From Prorocentrum cordatum (lineage: Eukaryota; Sar; Dinophyceae; Prorocentrales; Prorocentraceae), in NCBI GenBank assembly GCA_963575745.1, contig CAUYUJ010003687.1, positions 12,501-76,500 of the forward strand: a stretch of DNA of 64,000 nucleotides, in the 5' to 3' direction. The notes beneath the pieces are model-generated. The model was not told the DNA's origin and searched no databases. It worked only from the letters and a program-made list of their open reading frames with translations. The first letter of the stretch is position 1. Every line of letters begins with the position of its first letter. Below, in pieces: positions 10,265 through 19,400 of the stretch. Made by a program: the position numbers and the translations under genes.

Positions 10265-10378
10265 GAGGAACCAACGTCTCACTCGATCGGTCTCACTATC
10301 GATCTCACTATCGGTCTCGCTCGATCGATCTCACTCACTCTCGATCTCACTATCGATATCACAATCGATCTCACAATC
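10265..10378. repeat. TCTCACTATCGA minisatellite
   Basis: About ten imperfect copies of a 10-12-bp unit (TCTCACTATCGA, with TCTCACTCGATCGG variants). It passes into the ATC array that follows. Confidence 0.85.
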
Positions 10379-10632
10379 AACGTCATCATCATCATCAAAT
10401 CATCGTCATCAACGTCATCATCAACATCATCATCATCATCATCATCATCATCGTCATCATCATCACCTCATCACCAGTATCATCATCAACATCATCATCA
10501 TCATCATCATCATCGGGACACCATCATCGTCACCATCATCATCAACACCATCACCATCGGGACACCATCATCATGATGATTGGAACACCACCACCATCAT
10601 CATCTCATCATCATCATGAACAACATCATCAA

Positions 10633-10666
<34 letters not shown>

Positions 10667-10689
10667 GGGACACCATCATCATCAGCAAC
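10379..10689. repeat. ATC microsatellite with GGGACACC interruptions (left flank of YR element)
   Basis: ATC/CAT triplets are broken at about 10515, 10559 and 10667 by GGGACACC. The same compound pattern continues at 21071, on the other side of the tyrosine-recombinase element. The two pieces therefore appear to be one locus split by the insertion. Confidence 0.95.
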
Positions 10690-10745
10690 ATGCTTCTTCT
10701 ATTCTCTGTGAGCAAGCTCCTGCTGTCTCCGCAGCTTCTCAGCCC
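10690..10745 (+). repeat. YR element split repeat A1
   Basis: A 56-bp sequence (starts ATGCTTCTTCTATTC) identical to A2 at 20822-20877, offset 10132 bp. It forms the 5' end of the element; the base before it is array sequence. Confidence 0.95.
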
Positions 10746-10781
10746 AAGTGCCCCCCCGTCGGCCGCGCGTGCGGACGCCTT

Positions 10782-11246
10782 ATGCAGGCGCTCGCACAAG
10801 CGGCTCTCGGAGGCGCTGGGGAGATCTTCTTCAGGGGGCTGCGGGCCGCGCTCTACGAGCGGCTCGTGTCTGCCCCTTTCTCTGATCTTCAGGACCCAGG
10901 GCCTCCTGCGCCGGCCTGGTCCATCCAGCAGGCGGACTCGTCCGAGGGTGAGGGGGCTTTCTGCCCCCTCCCTTCGGCGGGTTCCGCCTGCCCCACCGTC
11001 TGCCTCGGGCTGGCGGTGGATCTGAGCGGCGGGGTTTCGCCCTGGCTGCTCAGCACGGTCGTCGCCCTCCTTGGGGTGACGGCCGCGTGCAGCGCCTGCG
11101 CAGGCTGCTGCATCGGGCTGCTGGGCCCGTACGCGTGGCGGAGGCTCAGGGCCTCCGCCTGGCCGCGCGGAGCGGTTCCTGCCCCCTTTGAGCAGGACCG
11201 CCGTGCGGCGCGAGCGCTGGCTTACGGGGTTCCGCCGCGGCCCTGA
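10782..11246 (+). CDS. Small putative membrane protein of the YR element (ORF0)
   Basis: It has an ATG start and 154 residues, lying 36 bp inside the A1 repeat and 59 bp before the gag-like ORF. Residues about 86-116 are strongly hydrophobic (SPWLLSTVVALLGVTAAC, then a Cys-rich CSACAGCC), followed by an Arg-rich tail, as in a single-pass membrane protein. The N-terminal half is amphipathic and then Pro/Ser/Gly-rich. No family match is recognised. Ngaro and DIRS elements usually have no such ORF. In a GC-rich region an open frame of this length can arise by chance; the membrane segment and its placement are the main support. Confidence 0.45.
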   Translation: MQALAQAALGGAGEIFFRGLRAALYERLVSAPFSDLQDPGPPAPAWSIQQADSSEGEGAFCPLPSAGSACPTVCLGLAVDLSGGVSPWLLSTVVALLGVTAACSACAGCCIGLLGPYAWRRLRASAWPRGAVPAPFEQDRRAARALAYGVPPRP

Positions 11247-11305
11247 GCGCTCGTGCGGGCAGACGCCCAGCATTCAGGGAGCAACTCCCTCGGCTGCGCC
11301 CATTG

Positions 11306-13246
11306 ATGGCCGAGCTGCCACCAGTTGGCGGAGGGCCTCTATGGCCCGAGCTCTACCCATTCGCAGCTCCCACGGCTCGCGGCTACGCACGTTGGCGTTT
11401 AGACGACGGCGACACCAGCTGGGCAGCTATCCCCCTCGCGTCTCGAGAAGGGGGCATCCTCCTGGCCCTGCCTGGCGCCTTTCGCTCTACGGCGGAGCTC
11501 GAGGCTGCCGAGGCGGGGGGTTTTGCGGGGATGATAGGCCCCTTCCAGCTAGTGGACGCCCAGCTCCAGGGGGCCGCTTCGCGGCCGCTCGCCACTACTG
11601 CCTCCGTCCTCGTCGTGGATATCGAGGTTGCAGAGCTCGAGCTCGAGTCGCTTTACCCTCTAGAGGTCGGCGAGGACGCGGCCATCGTCCCCTTCGCCGA
11701 GGTGCGGGGCCGCGTCTATTGGCCACACCCTTCAGGGGTTCGGGTGCTTCGCGAGGGTTACGCACGCTTGCACGGCGCCCCGCCTACCGCAGGGGAGGAG
11801 CCGCTCCCAGGGGCCGATCGGGCTACTCCCTATCACTCTGCCGACGAGATGGAAGAGCCCGAAGGGTTCGCGGCCGACGAGGACGCCGAACGCCCGGCCC
11901 CAAGTGCGCGATCTCCCGCGGACGCTGGAGCGCCTCGCGGCCCGCCCCCGAAGCGCACGGGCGCAGCCGCGCCGCCACGGGTCGCGGGCCCCGCTTCGAT
12001 CGCTCCTGGTGCCCCTGCGGCGGCTCTGGACGACGGGGCTCCTATGACCCGTGCCGAAGTAGCTGCCGAAATGCGCGCTTTGCTTGCAGCCCACGCAGCC
12101 TCCACGATGGTCGGCCGACCCGAATCGCTGGGCCCCGAGCCGCCTGCTCGGAGCGATCGGCCCGAGGTGCCTCAGCTCTTCAGCGACGAAGCGGTGCGCC
12201 TCGGGCTGGACCCTGCGGGGATCGAGGCCGTCCTGTCCCACGCGCCCGTGGCCCCGCAGCGGGTCTCCGCGCGTCCCAAGGGTCCGACCTCCGCGCTGGT
12301 CTCGGCGTGGGAAAAGGCGCGCTCTCTGGCTGTCCCTCGGGCCCCTTCGTCGGGCTTCGGAACGATGGGCCCTCCGCCGCCACCTGGGTTAGCCCATCCC
12401 GCTGCGGTCGACGGCTTTGCCGAGGCGGGCGGCGCCGACGGGTTAGAGCCGCCCCATACGGCCAATCCGACGGACTTCAGCCTCATGCTACAGTGCCTGC
12501 ACCAGTCCCTCCTTCTGCAGCAGGGGCGGGGCCATCGTCCAACCGTCCATCCGCTGCTGGGGACCCTGAGCGACTCAGCTCAATCTCCGCCCGCGAGCTC
12601 GGGCGAGCCCGCGCCCGTATCGGCTCAGATGGGGGGCATTGCTCGGAGGCGCGAGTGGCAGCAAGCGCTGATACAGCACGGCCCCGACGTGCGAGGGCTG
12701 ATGAAGGAGAATCTGGCTCGCGTCCTAGGCGTGGAAGTCAGCGCCGTGACCCCCATGGCCATGCATCAGTACTTTCGGGAGCACAGTCCGTTGGGGGCTC
12801 AGCCGACGACGCACGAGTTGCTGACGCATTTCGCCTTTCTCAGCGCCGAGCTGTGGCGGGCCTGCGAAGAGGGCAATCCCGAGAGAGTCCAGACTCTACT
12901 GACGTGTCAGTGCATGTTCATCGACCAACTGGCGGGGGACCGCGGCTATCTCGAAGCCGCCTGGTTCCTCACAGGACTGGAGCCTCCCCCGTGTCGCGTG
13001 ACGAGTCTTCACACGGAGCGCGAGGCCCAGACCCCGTTTTCACCTCTGGTGGACCCTCGTTGGCTGTCGGCGCAGGGCGAATACGTGAAGGAGCTGCAAG
13101 CATTTCGGGCGCGTCTCGACGCCGAGCGCGCCGTCGCGCTCCCCAAGCACCCTCCTCACCAGCCCAAGCAGCCCAAGGTTGCGAAGCAGCCCTTCAAGAC
13201 CCAGGGTGCTTCCAAGGCGCCGAAGGCGGTGCCCAAGAAAGACTGA
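11306..13246 (+). CDS. Gag-like ORF1 of the YR element
   Basis: Starts at the ATG at 11306 (an in-frame TTG lies just upstream) and encodes 646 residues. The first 150 residues look globular, with Trp/Pro and hydrophobic beta-like segments. A disordered Ala/Pro/Gly middle follows (about 190-260). A largely helical region at about 430-600 contains REWQQALIQHGPD and ELLTHFAFLSAELWRA. The last 25 residues are Lys/Pro/Gln-rich and basic, suitable for RNA binding. There is no CCHC knuckle. Position before the RT polyprotein and a basic tail suggest a nucleocapsid role; no sequence family is recognised. The TGA at 13244 is followed at once by a small perfect hairpin (GGCGCC-TTC-GGCGCC, 13248-13262). 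Confidence 0.75.
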   Translation: MAELPPVGGGPLWPELYPFAAPTARGYARWRLDDGDTSWAAIPLASREGGILLALPGAFRSTAELEAAEAGGFAGMIGPFQLVDAQLQGAASRPLATTASVLVVDIEVAELELESLYPLEVGEDAAIVPFAEVRGRVYWPHPSGVRVLREGYARLHGAPPTAGEEPLPGADRATPYHSADEMEEPEGFAADEDAERPAPSARSPADAGAPRGPPPKRTGAAAPPRVAGPASIAPGAPAAALDDGAPMTRAEVAAEMRALLAAHAASTMVGRPESLGPEPPARSDRPEVPQLFSDEAVRLGLDPAGIEAVLSHAPVAPQRVSARPKGPTSALVSAWEKARSLAVPRAPSSGFGTMGPPPPPGLAHPAAVDGFAEAGGADGLEPPHTANPTDFSLMLQCLHQSLLLQQGRGHRPTVHPLLGTLSDSAQSPPASSGEPAPVSAQMGGIARRREWQQALIQHGPDVRGLMKENLARVLGVEVSAVTPMAMHQYFREHSPLGAQPTTHELLTHFAFLSAELWRACEEGNPERVQTLLTCQCMFIDQLAGDRGYLEAAWFLTGLEPPPCRVTSLHTEREAQTPFSPLVDPRWLSAQGEYVKELQAFRARLDAERAVALPKHPPHQPKQPKVAKQPFKTQGASKAPKAVPKKD

Positions 13247-13371
13247 AGGCGCCTTCGGCGCCCGCCACCTGGAAGGGTGGGCCTGCGGGGGGCCGGGGTA
13301 CGCCGCCGCGCACAGACTGCACCGACGCTGTTGCGGTTGCTAGGCGCGTTTGGGCACAGCGAGGGCGTGAG

Positions 13372-13421
13372 GGTAGGAATGCGCTCTTCCAGCGATGCTG
13401 TTGCGGCCCCGCAGGGAGGAG
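13372..13421 (+). repeat. 50-bp internal direct repeat of YR element, copy 1
   Basis: Matches 18491-18540 at 49 of 50 bases (single difference at 13378/18497). This copy covers the ATG at 13395 of the polyprotein. In one of its frames it can encode RSSSDAVAAPQGG, the peptide used in frame by copy 2, but here the polyprotein uses a different frame. Confidence 0.9.
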
Positions 13422-16400
13422 TACGTTCCGCCACCACGCCCTTCGCTCTGCTCCGAACCGCTTCTCGGATCCCTCGGCCATTTTGGCCGACGCTTGCCTC
13501 AGTCGAGCGCGCCCTCCAGGGGGCCTGCAGCCCCTGAGGTTGGTGTCCCTGCTGGTGCTTGCTCTCCTTCAGGCACCTCTGCTGCTCTTGCCAAAGTCGC
13601 GCCATTCGTCGCTGACTTGTCTGCCTTGCTGCGCCTGTTCCCAGGCGCGAACATTGATATCACCCACTGGGCAGCAGCGCTGTCCCAGGTTGGGATGGGT
13701 GCTCGATGTTCTCTTGGTTCTTTCTCCCGCTCATCTATGCGTGCAATGGACAGGGACGGTCCGTACCTTTTGGGGCCGCCTCCCCGCGATCCTTGGCCGT
13801 GCCCGCCTGCTCCTCCTCTTGGTCCCCCGCCTGACGGCTTGTCGGCGAGGCGCAGGGAGCGCTGGAGACTGCGGCGCGCGGCGCGGACGCTCGCGCAGTA
13901 TTCCGTTATTGCGTTGAACTGGCTCACCTTGGGTCATCCCAGCCTCGCTCCCGCCGAGGCTCGCGTCCGTGCCACGGTCTCGCCCTGCCAGGAGGGCGTC
14001 CGCACCCGTATCGAACGGTTGTGTCGGATCGCAGTTCGCCTTGCCCGTGGCGGCAAGAGCGACCTAGGTCGGGCTTTCGCCAAGTTCGACTCCACCGAGG
14101 TCTCGCTCCATGGCCTGGCCACCCATGTTGCAGCTCTGGAGGCCTCTTTCACCTCCTCTTCTTCCGTGCCTGCCCCCATGCGGCACTGCCCGACCGGCGC
14201 TCCTCCGGTGCCTGGGTCGTTGGCGACTGCGGCGGCTTGGGACTCCACCCAGGCCGAGCCCTTCGATTTGAAAGTCAGGGCATCTCGCATCAAGTGGGAT
14301 TATTCGCCAGAGTTTGATCCCGTTCCCTTCCTCTCTGACGCGCGAGTCCGCGAAGCTTTCCTCGATCCTGAGGTTATGCGGCTACCGGCATCAGAGTGGC
14401 CTGCTGGCCAGAAGGGAGCGCGCGTCCATATGGACCGCGCCGAGCTGTGGGCCCTACTCCAGAAGTGGGATGCCTGCGGCGCCCTGTACCTGACTCCTGC
14501 TTCGGACCTCGCCTGGGATGAAGCCTGTGGAGCTTTCAGGGTACCGAAGGACAGCGATTTCGACAGGCTGATCCTGAACCCCACGGTTGTGAACAGCCGC
14601 TGTGCTTCAATTTCTTCCAGCACCCAGCGCCTTGGCCAAGGTTTCCTCCTGTGCCGTTTGGGGCTGGCACCTGGGGAATGGCTGGCAGTTTCTTGTGACG
14701 ACCTTCGGGAATTTTACTACACGTTCCGCGTCCCTCCCGCGCGTGCCAGACGTAACGCCCTGCGCGTTCGCCTGCCATCCTCTCGTTTCAAGGCATTTCG
14801 AGCCTGGCGCCCCGAGCTGGAGGGTGTGGATGTCGCGCCCTGCCTCAATGCTCTGGCGATGGGCGACAACATGGCTGTGGAGATTGCCAACTCTGCGCAT
14901 GAAGGCGTCTTGCACAGCTTCGGGGCTTTGAGGCCTCACGAGCAGGTTGTCCACCGCTCGCCCTTTCCGCGGGGCCCGTTTGTCGAGATGCTGAATATTG
15001 ATGACCACACAGGTTTTCAGAAGCTCTCGTGGCGTGGCTCCGCTCCTCGCCCCGACGACCCGTGTCGCCGTGATCGTGAGGTCTTTGCCGCGTGTGATGC
15101 GGGCTACCCGCGCGTGGGCCTGATACAGCATCCAGGTAAGCGCGCGCGCGGTGAAACGCACAAAGTGGTGGTGGGCGCCGAGGTGGAGGGGCGCATAGGC
15201 ATCGTCTGCGCTCCTCTTGTGCGGACAGTGGCCCTGTGCAGGCTGACCCTGATCCAAATCTACCTCGGGATCACCACCCGCTCCCTGCTAGCCTCTCTGG
15301 TGGGCTGCTGGGTCCAGGTCTTCCTCTATCGCCGCCCGTTACTCGCCATCTTTACGCACGTCTACAACTTCTTGTCGCGCCTGGCGACCGAGGACGGCAT
15401 CGAATACGACCTGCCCCCTTATGTTCGCGACGAGCTCTTGGCCTGCACCTTCCTAGCCTTTACGGCTATAACCGACCTTCGGGCGCAGCCTTGCCCCGAG
15501 TTGTTCGGTACGGACGCGTCTCTCGGCTGGGGGGGCGTTGTCCGCGCTCCCATCAGCCCGCAGCTCTCTGCCGAGCTGTGGCGCAGATCGGAGCACGGGG
15601 GGTGGCACACGATTCTGCACAATCGGAGCCTCCTCGCCGTGCTCAGCCGCGGCGTGCCCGTGGGCCCTGAGCTCACCCAGCTGCATCACGACCTGGGGCT
15701 CCCTTCTCTTGAGCCCCCTGTCGCGCCGCGCTGGGTCACCGAGCTATCAGAGTCGCTGCGCTTTCGGCTCGCGTACAAATGGGAGTTTCGCATGCCTCGT
15801 CACATCAATATCCTTGAGACAACCGTGTATAAGAGTCTGTGCAAATACTGTTGTGTTCGCCTCCCCGACTCTCGGATCCCCGTCCTCTTGGATTCAAAAG
15901 TAGCTTTGGGCGCGACCGCGCACGGGCGCAGCAGCTCTCCTGGTTTATCACATGTTCTCTCGACCACTTTGCCCTATGTGATAGGAGGAGGTTTATATAT
16001 GGGAGGCATGTACGTGCCCACGGACGTGCATAGGGCCGACGATCCCACGCGCAACCGCGCGGTGAGGCCCCCGTCCCGTGCCCCTCCCGCCTGGTTAGTG
16101 GAAGCAGAGAGAGGAGAATTTACTCGCTTTGATTGCATCGCGTACGCCGACTCTCGCTCGGCATTCCCTACTTGTCTCTGGGGCCGTTTTGTTGCGCAGC
16201 TTGTGGCTCGAGGCCCCGAGGGGTTGCTCAGCCACCGTTGGGCGGCCGCCCCCACCCTCCCGTTGGGTGCGGGCATGGCCGCCGACGCCGCCGGCGACGG
16301 CGCCCAGGGCGACGCCCTTGACCCCTCGGGCGCCGCCGAGAGCAACAGCGAAGCTGCTCTCGCCAGCGGAGAGCGTCGCGGGCCTCGCAACGCGCTCTTC

Positions 16401-19400
16401 GCTGACAGCGGCCGGCGTTTCACGTCCACAGCAGACGCCTCGCCCAAGGCGCCTGTATTCTCGGAGGGCGGCGCGCGCGGCCCCGACCCTGCCGCCGCCA
16501 GCGCTGGTTCGGCTCCCCCAGCCGCCAAGCGCCCGCCACCCCTGGCCCTCCGCTCCAAGGCCGCAGCGGCCCCTCCGCCTGCGATCGGGGGGGGCTCGTC
16601 GCGCGTCGGCTCGCAGGAAGCGCCAAAGGGGGCCACGGCTGCTACCCCCCGCGTCTTCCAGCGAGCGGCCAGGGTGAGCGCGTCTCGCCAGCTGCTTGGC
16701 GTCGTGGACGGGGCTTCGCGCAGCACCATCGAAGCCGCCTTCAGGCGCCAGTCCTTAGTCTACCATCCAGACAGGACCCCTGCGCACTTGGGGGCTGGCG
16801 AGCGTGCAGCCCGCGCGCTCAAGTGGAAGCAGCTCTGTGACGCCAAGTCAGTGCTGCTCCAGGCGCTCTCGCAGGCCGCCGCGCCGCCCGCTGCTCCTAG
16901 CACGGGCGGTGACGGTCCTGCCGCTCGCGCCTTCGCCCAGGCAAAAGCGGCAGGGAAGGGCGCCCGCAAGGGCAAGCTGGCTCCTGGGTCGGCCATGGCC
17001 CTTCAGGCGCTCGAGGAGGCGGTCTCTTCGCGGGTCGCCCTGGCGAGTGCCGAGCTGGCCCCTCGGGCTGCCCTCCCCGCCTCGGGTGCGCCTCTCCCGA
17101 GCAGGGTTTCGTCCGCCCTCGCGACGCGGGCGGCTGAGTCCGATGCCATCCTCGCCTCCGCCGTGTCGCGCGGCCGCGTGGAGCTCGACGCGCTCCGCAC
17201 CGCGCGGGCCGACGCCACAAGGCGCACGGTGCAGGCTCCAGCACGCGGCGAAGGCGAGCGTGCCGTCGCTCGCGCCGAGCTCGCGGAGGGGATGGCCGAC
17301 CGCGCCTACTTCCGCCGCTTGCGCGAGGCCGCCAGTCGTGAGGCCGCGGGCTTGCCACGTACGGCTCCCGTCCAGCTGGGTCGGGATTGGCGCAAAACTC
17401 TGCGCGCCGTCCTGCACAACGCTGAGGTCTCGACGGGCCTCGCCAATGCGGATCGTGCCGCTCGTGCTGGGGACGCCCCCGCGTCGTCCACGGGGCGCTC
17501 CCTGGCCGATGTGGAGGCTGAGGGCCCGCGCGCCTTGGCGAGGCCTGCCGACGACCCAGCGTCCAGCTTCAGCCGTCGCGAGGGGCGCGCTGTCCGCGCC
17601 CGTTTGGGCCCGCGGGAGGAGGCTGTCGAGGACCAGCCCAATCGCGGTGGTCACGCACCACACTCCGCCTCGCGCACGGGCGCCGCGCGCAACAAGCGCG
17701 CCAAGAAGCAGCGGCGGGCTTCGACGGCGGCGCTTCCCGCCCCTGAAGAGGGAGCCGCCACGACGCCTGGCCGCAGGTCGCGTCGCACAGCTAATGCGCG
17801 CCACTGGGCAGGTGCCGCACGCCCCAGCTCCGCCGCGGGAGTGGGCCCTCCACCGCGGAGCCGCAGCCCTGCCCGCAGCCGTACGCGGTCGCCGAACCCG
17901 TACGGGACTGATCACACTTCGCCCTCGGGAGGCGGCTCCTCGCTTCCCATCGACGTCTCGAGCGCGCCTGAGGAGCCGTCGGGGCCGCCGGCGGGAGAGG
18001 CATCGGAGGGCCCGCACACTCCTGAGGGGTCCCCTCCAGCGAGCGCCCGCAGCCGTTCGAGAGCGGAGCCCGCGTGCGAGGAGGACTCTCCGACGGAGCT
18101 CGAGGACGTCGTTTTGAGTGCTCTCACTGACTCCTCGGTGGACCTCGAGCGCGTCGTGGCGGGCCTGAACCCCGAGGTCCTCCGCCGCTTGCAGGCGGCC
18201 TTCCCGCGCCGCGCGGAGACCTCTCCGCCCGCCGCTCGCGCTGCGGCTCGCAGCCGCTCTCGGGGCCGCGGCCCGCGTGCTGGCCCCGAGCCGCCGCGGC
18301 CCGTTCCCCCGCCGCCGTCGCCACCCCGTCACCACTCTAGGGGGCGTGCGGCGTCGCGCTCACGTGCGCCGCTTGGGCGTCGCGCGGTGCGCTCTCCTCG
18401 AGTCGCTCCGAAGCGTCGCCCGAGCCCCGCCACCTCGCAGCGGCCAGCCGGCTCCCGCGCGGACTCCGCTGCTCAGGCTACTCCGACTTCGGTAGGCATG
18501 CGCTCTTCCAGCGATGCTGTTGCGGCCCCGCAGGGAGGAGGGCGTGCCGCCGAGGAAGGGGGGTCTTCGAGCGGCTTCGTGCGTGGCCGAGCTTCTGAAC
18601 CCGAGCTGCCCCTCAGCGGCGCTCACAGCGGTGACGCTGAAAGCGCCGCGGCTGCAGCCTTCGCAGCGCGGCGCACGGCCTCGGCGGCCGCTGAGCAGCC
18701 CCTGCCTCCAGGGGCCGCGAGCGCCCTAGCGTGGCGCCTCAACATCGGCGGCGAGAAGATCACGGTAGTGAGGTGGGGCCCCGCCTGGCAAGCTGCCTTC
18801 CAGAGTGCGGCGTCGTGGCTGAGGACTTTCGCACCCGCAGGGGCCGCCGAGCCCGAAGGCAAGGATGACCTGCACTGCCTCCTGCGGGCCCTGCACGCCT
18901 ACAAGCGCCTGTTTCAGACAGGCGGCGCCGAGCCGATCGACGAGGCCTCGTGGCTGCATCCTTACGCGGCCGTCGTCGAGCCCGAGGCTATTCCCGCACA
19001 TGCTGACCTCCAGGCCATGGGAGCGGGCGCCATCCGTGGCATCGGGCTCGGCTCAAAGATCGAGCAGCGGCGGCGCGCGGGCAAACTGGCCTGCCTTTTC
19101 GACTTTCTGTACCACGTGCAGGACAGTCACGGCGCCATCCCAGCAGCGCTGTGGGGATCCCATTCCCCTCCGTCCGAGATCCTCGACGCCTTCGCGGAGG
19201 TGGTGCCCGTGCCTCATCATTCGGGCCTCACGTCCTCGGCAGCTCGTTCCGAGCTGGCCGAAGCAGCCGCAGCGGCGCGTGCCGAGCCGCGCCCGCCTTT
19301 TGACTGGCCGACCCTCGAGAAAGGGGACGCTCTGCCAGCCGAGATCGAAGCAGGGGCTCGCCGCGCCTACCGTAACATGGGCGGGTCCTTCAGCTCGGCG

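Noticed and set aside
10379-10689. CRISPR-like array (regular ATC blocks with GGGACACC spacers)
   Set aside because: Spacing is irregular, the repeats are simple triplets, and the sequence is eukaryotic.
13470-13495. Second spliced leader (CGGCCATTTTGGCC)
   Set aside because: Only the CCATTTTGG core matches; flanking bases differ and it lies within the YR polyprotein.
11188-13917. 909-residue plus-strand frame over the gag-like ORF
   Set aside because: Composition is Arg/Gly/Ala-rich without structure; it overlaps the 646-residue ORF that has normal hydrophobic patterning and a basic tail.
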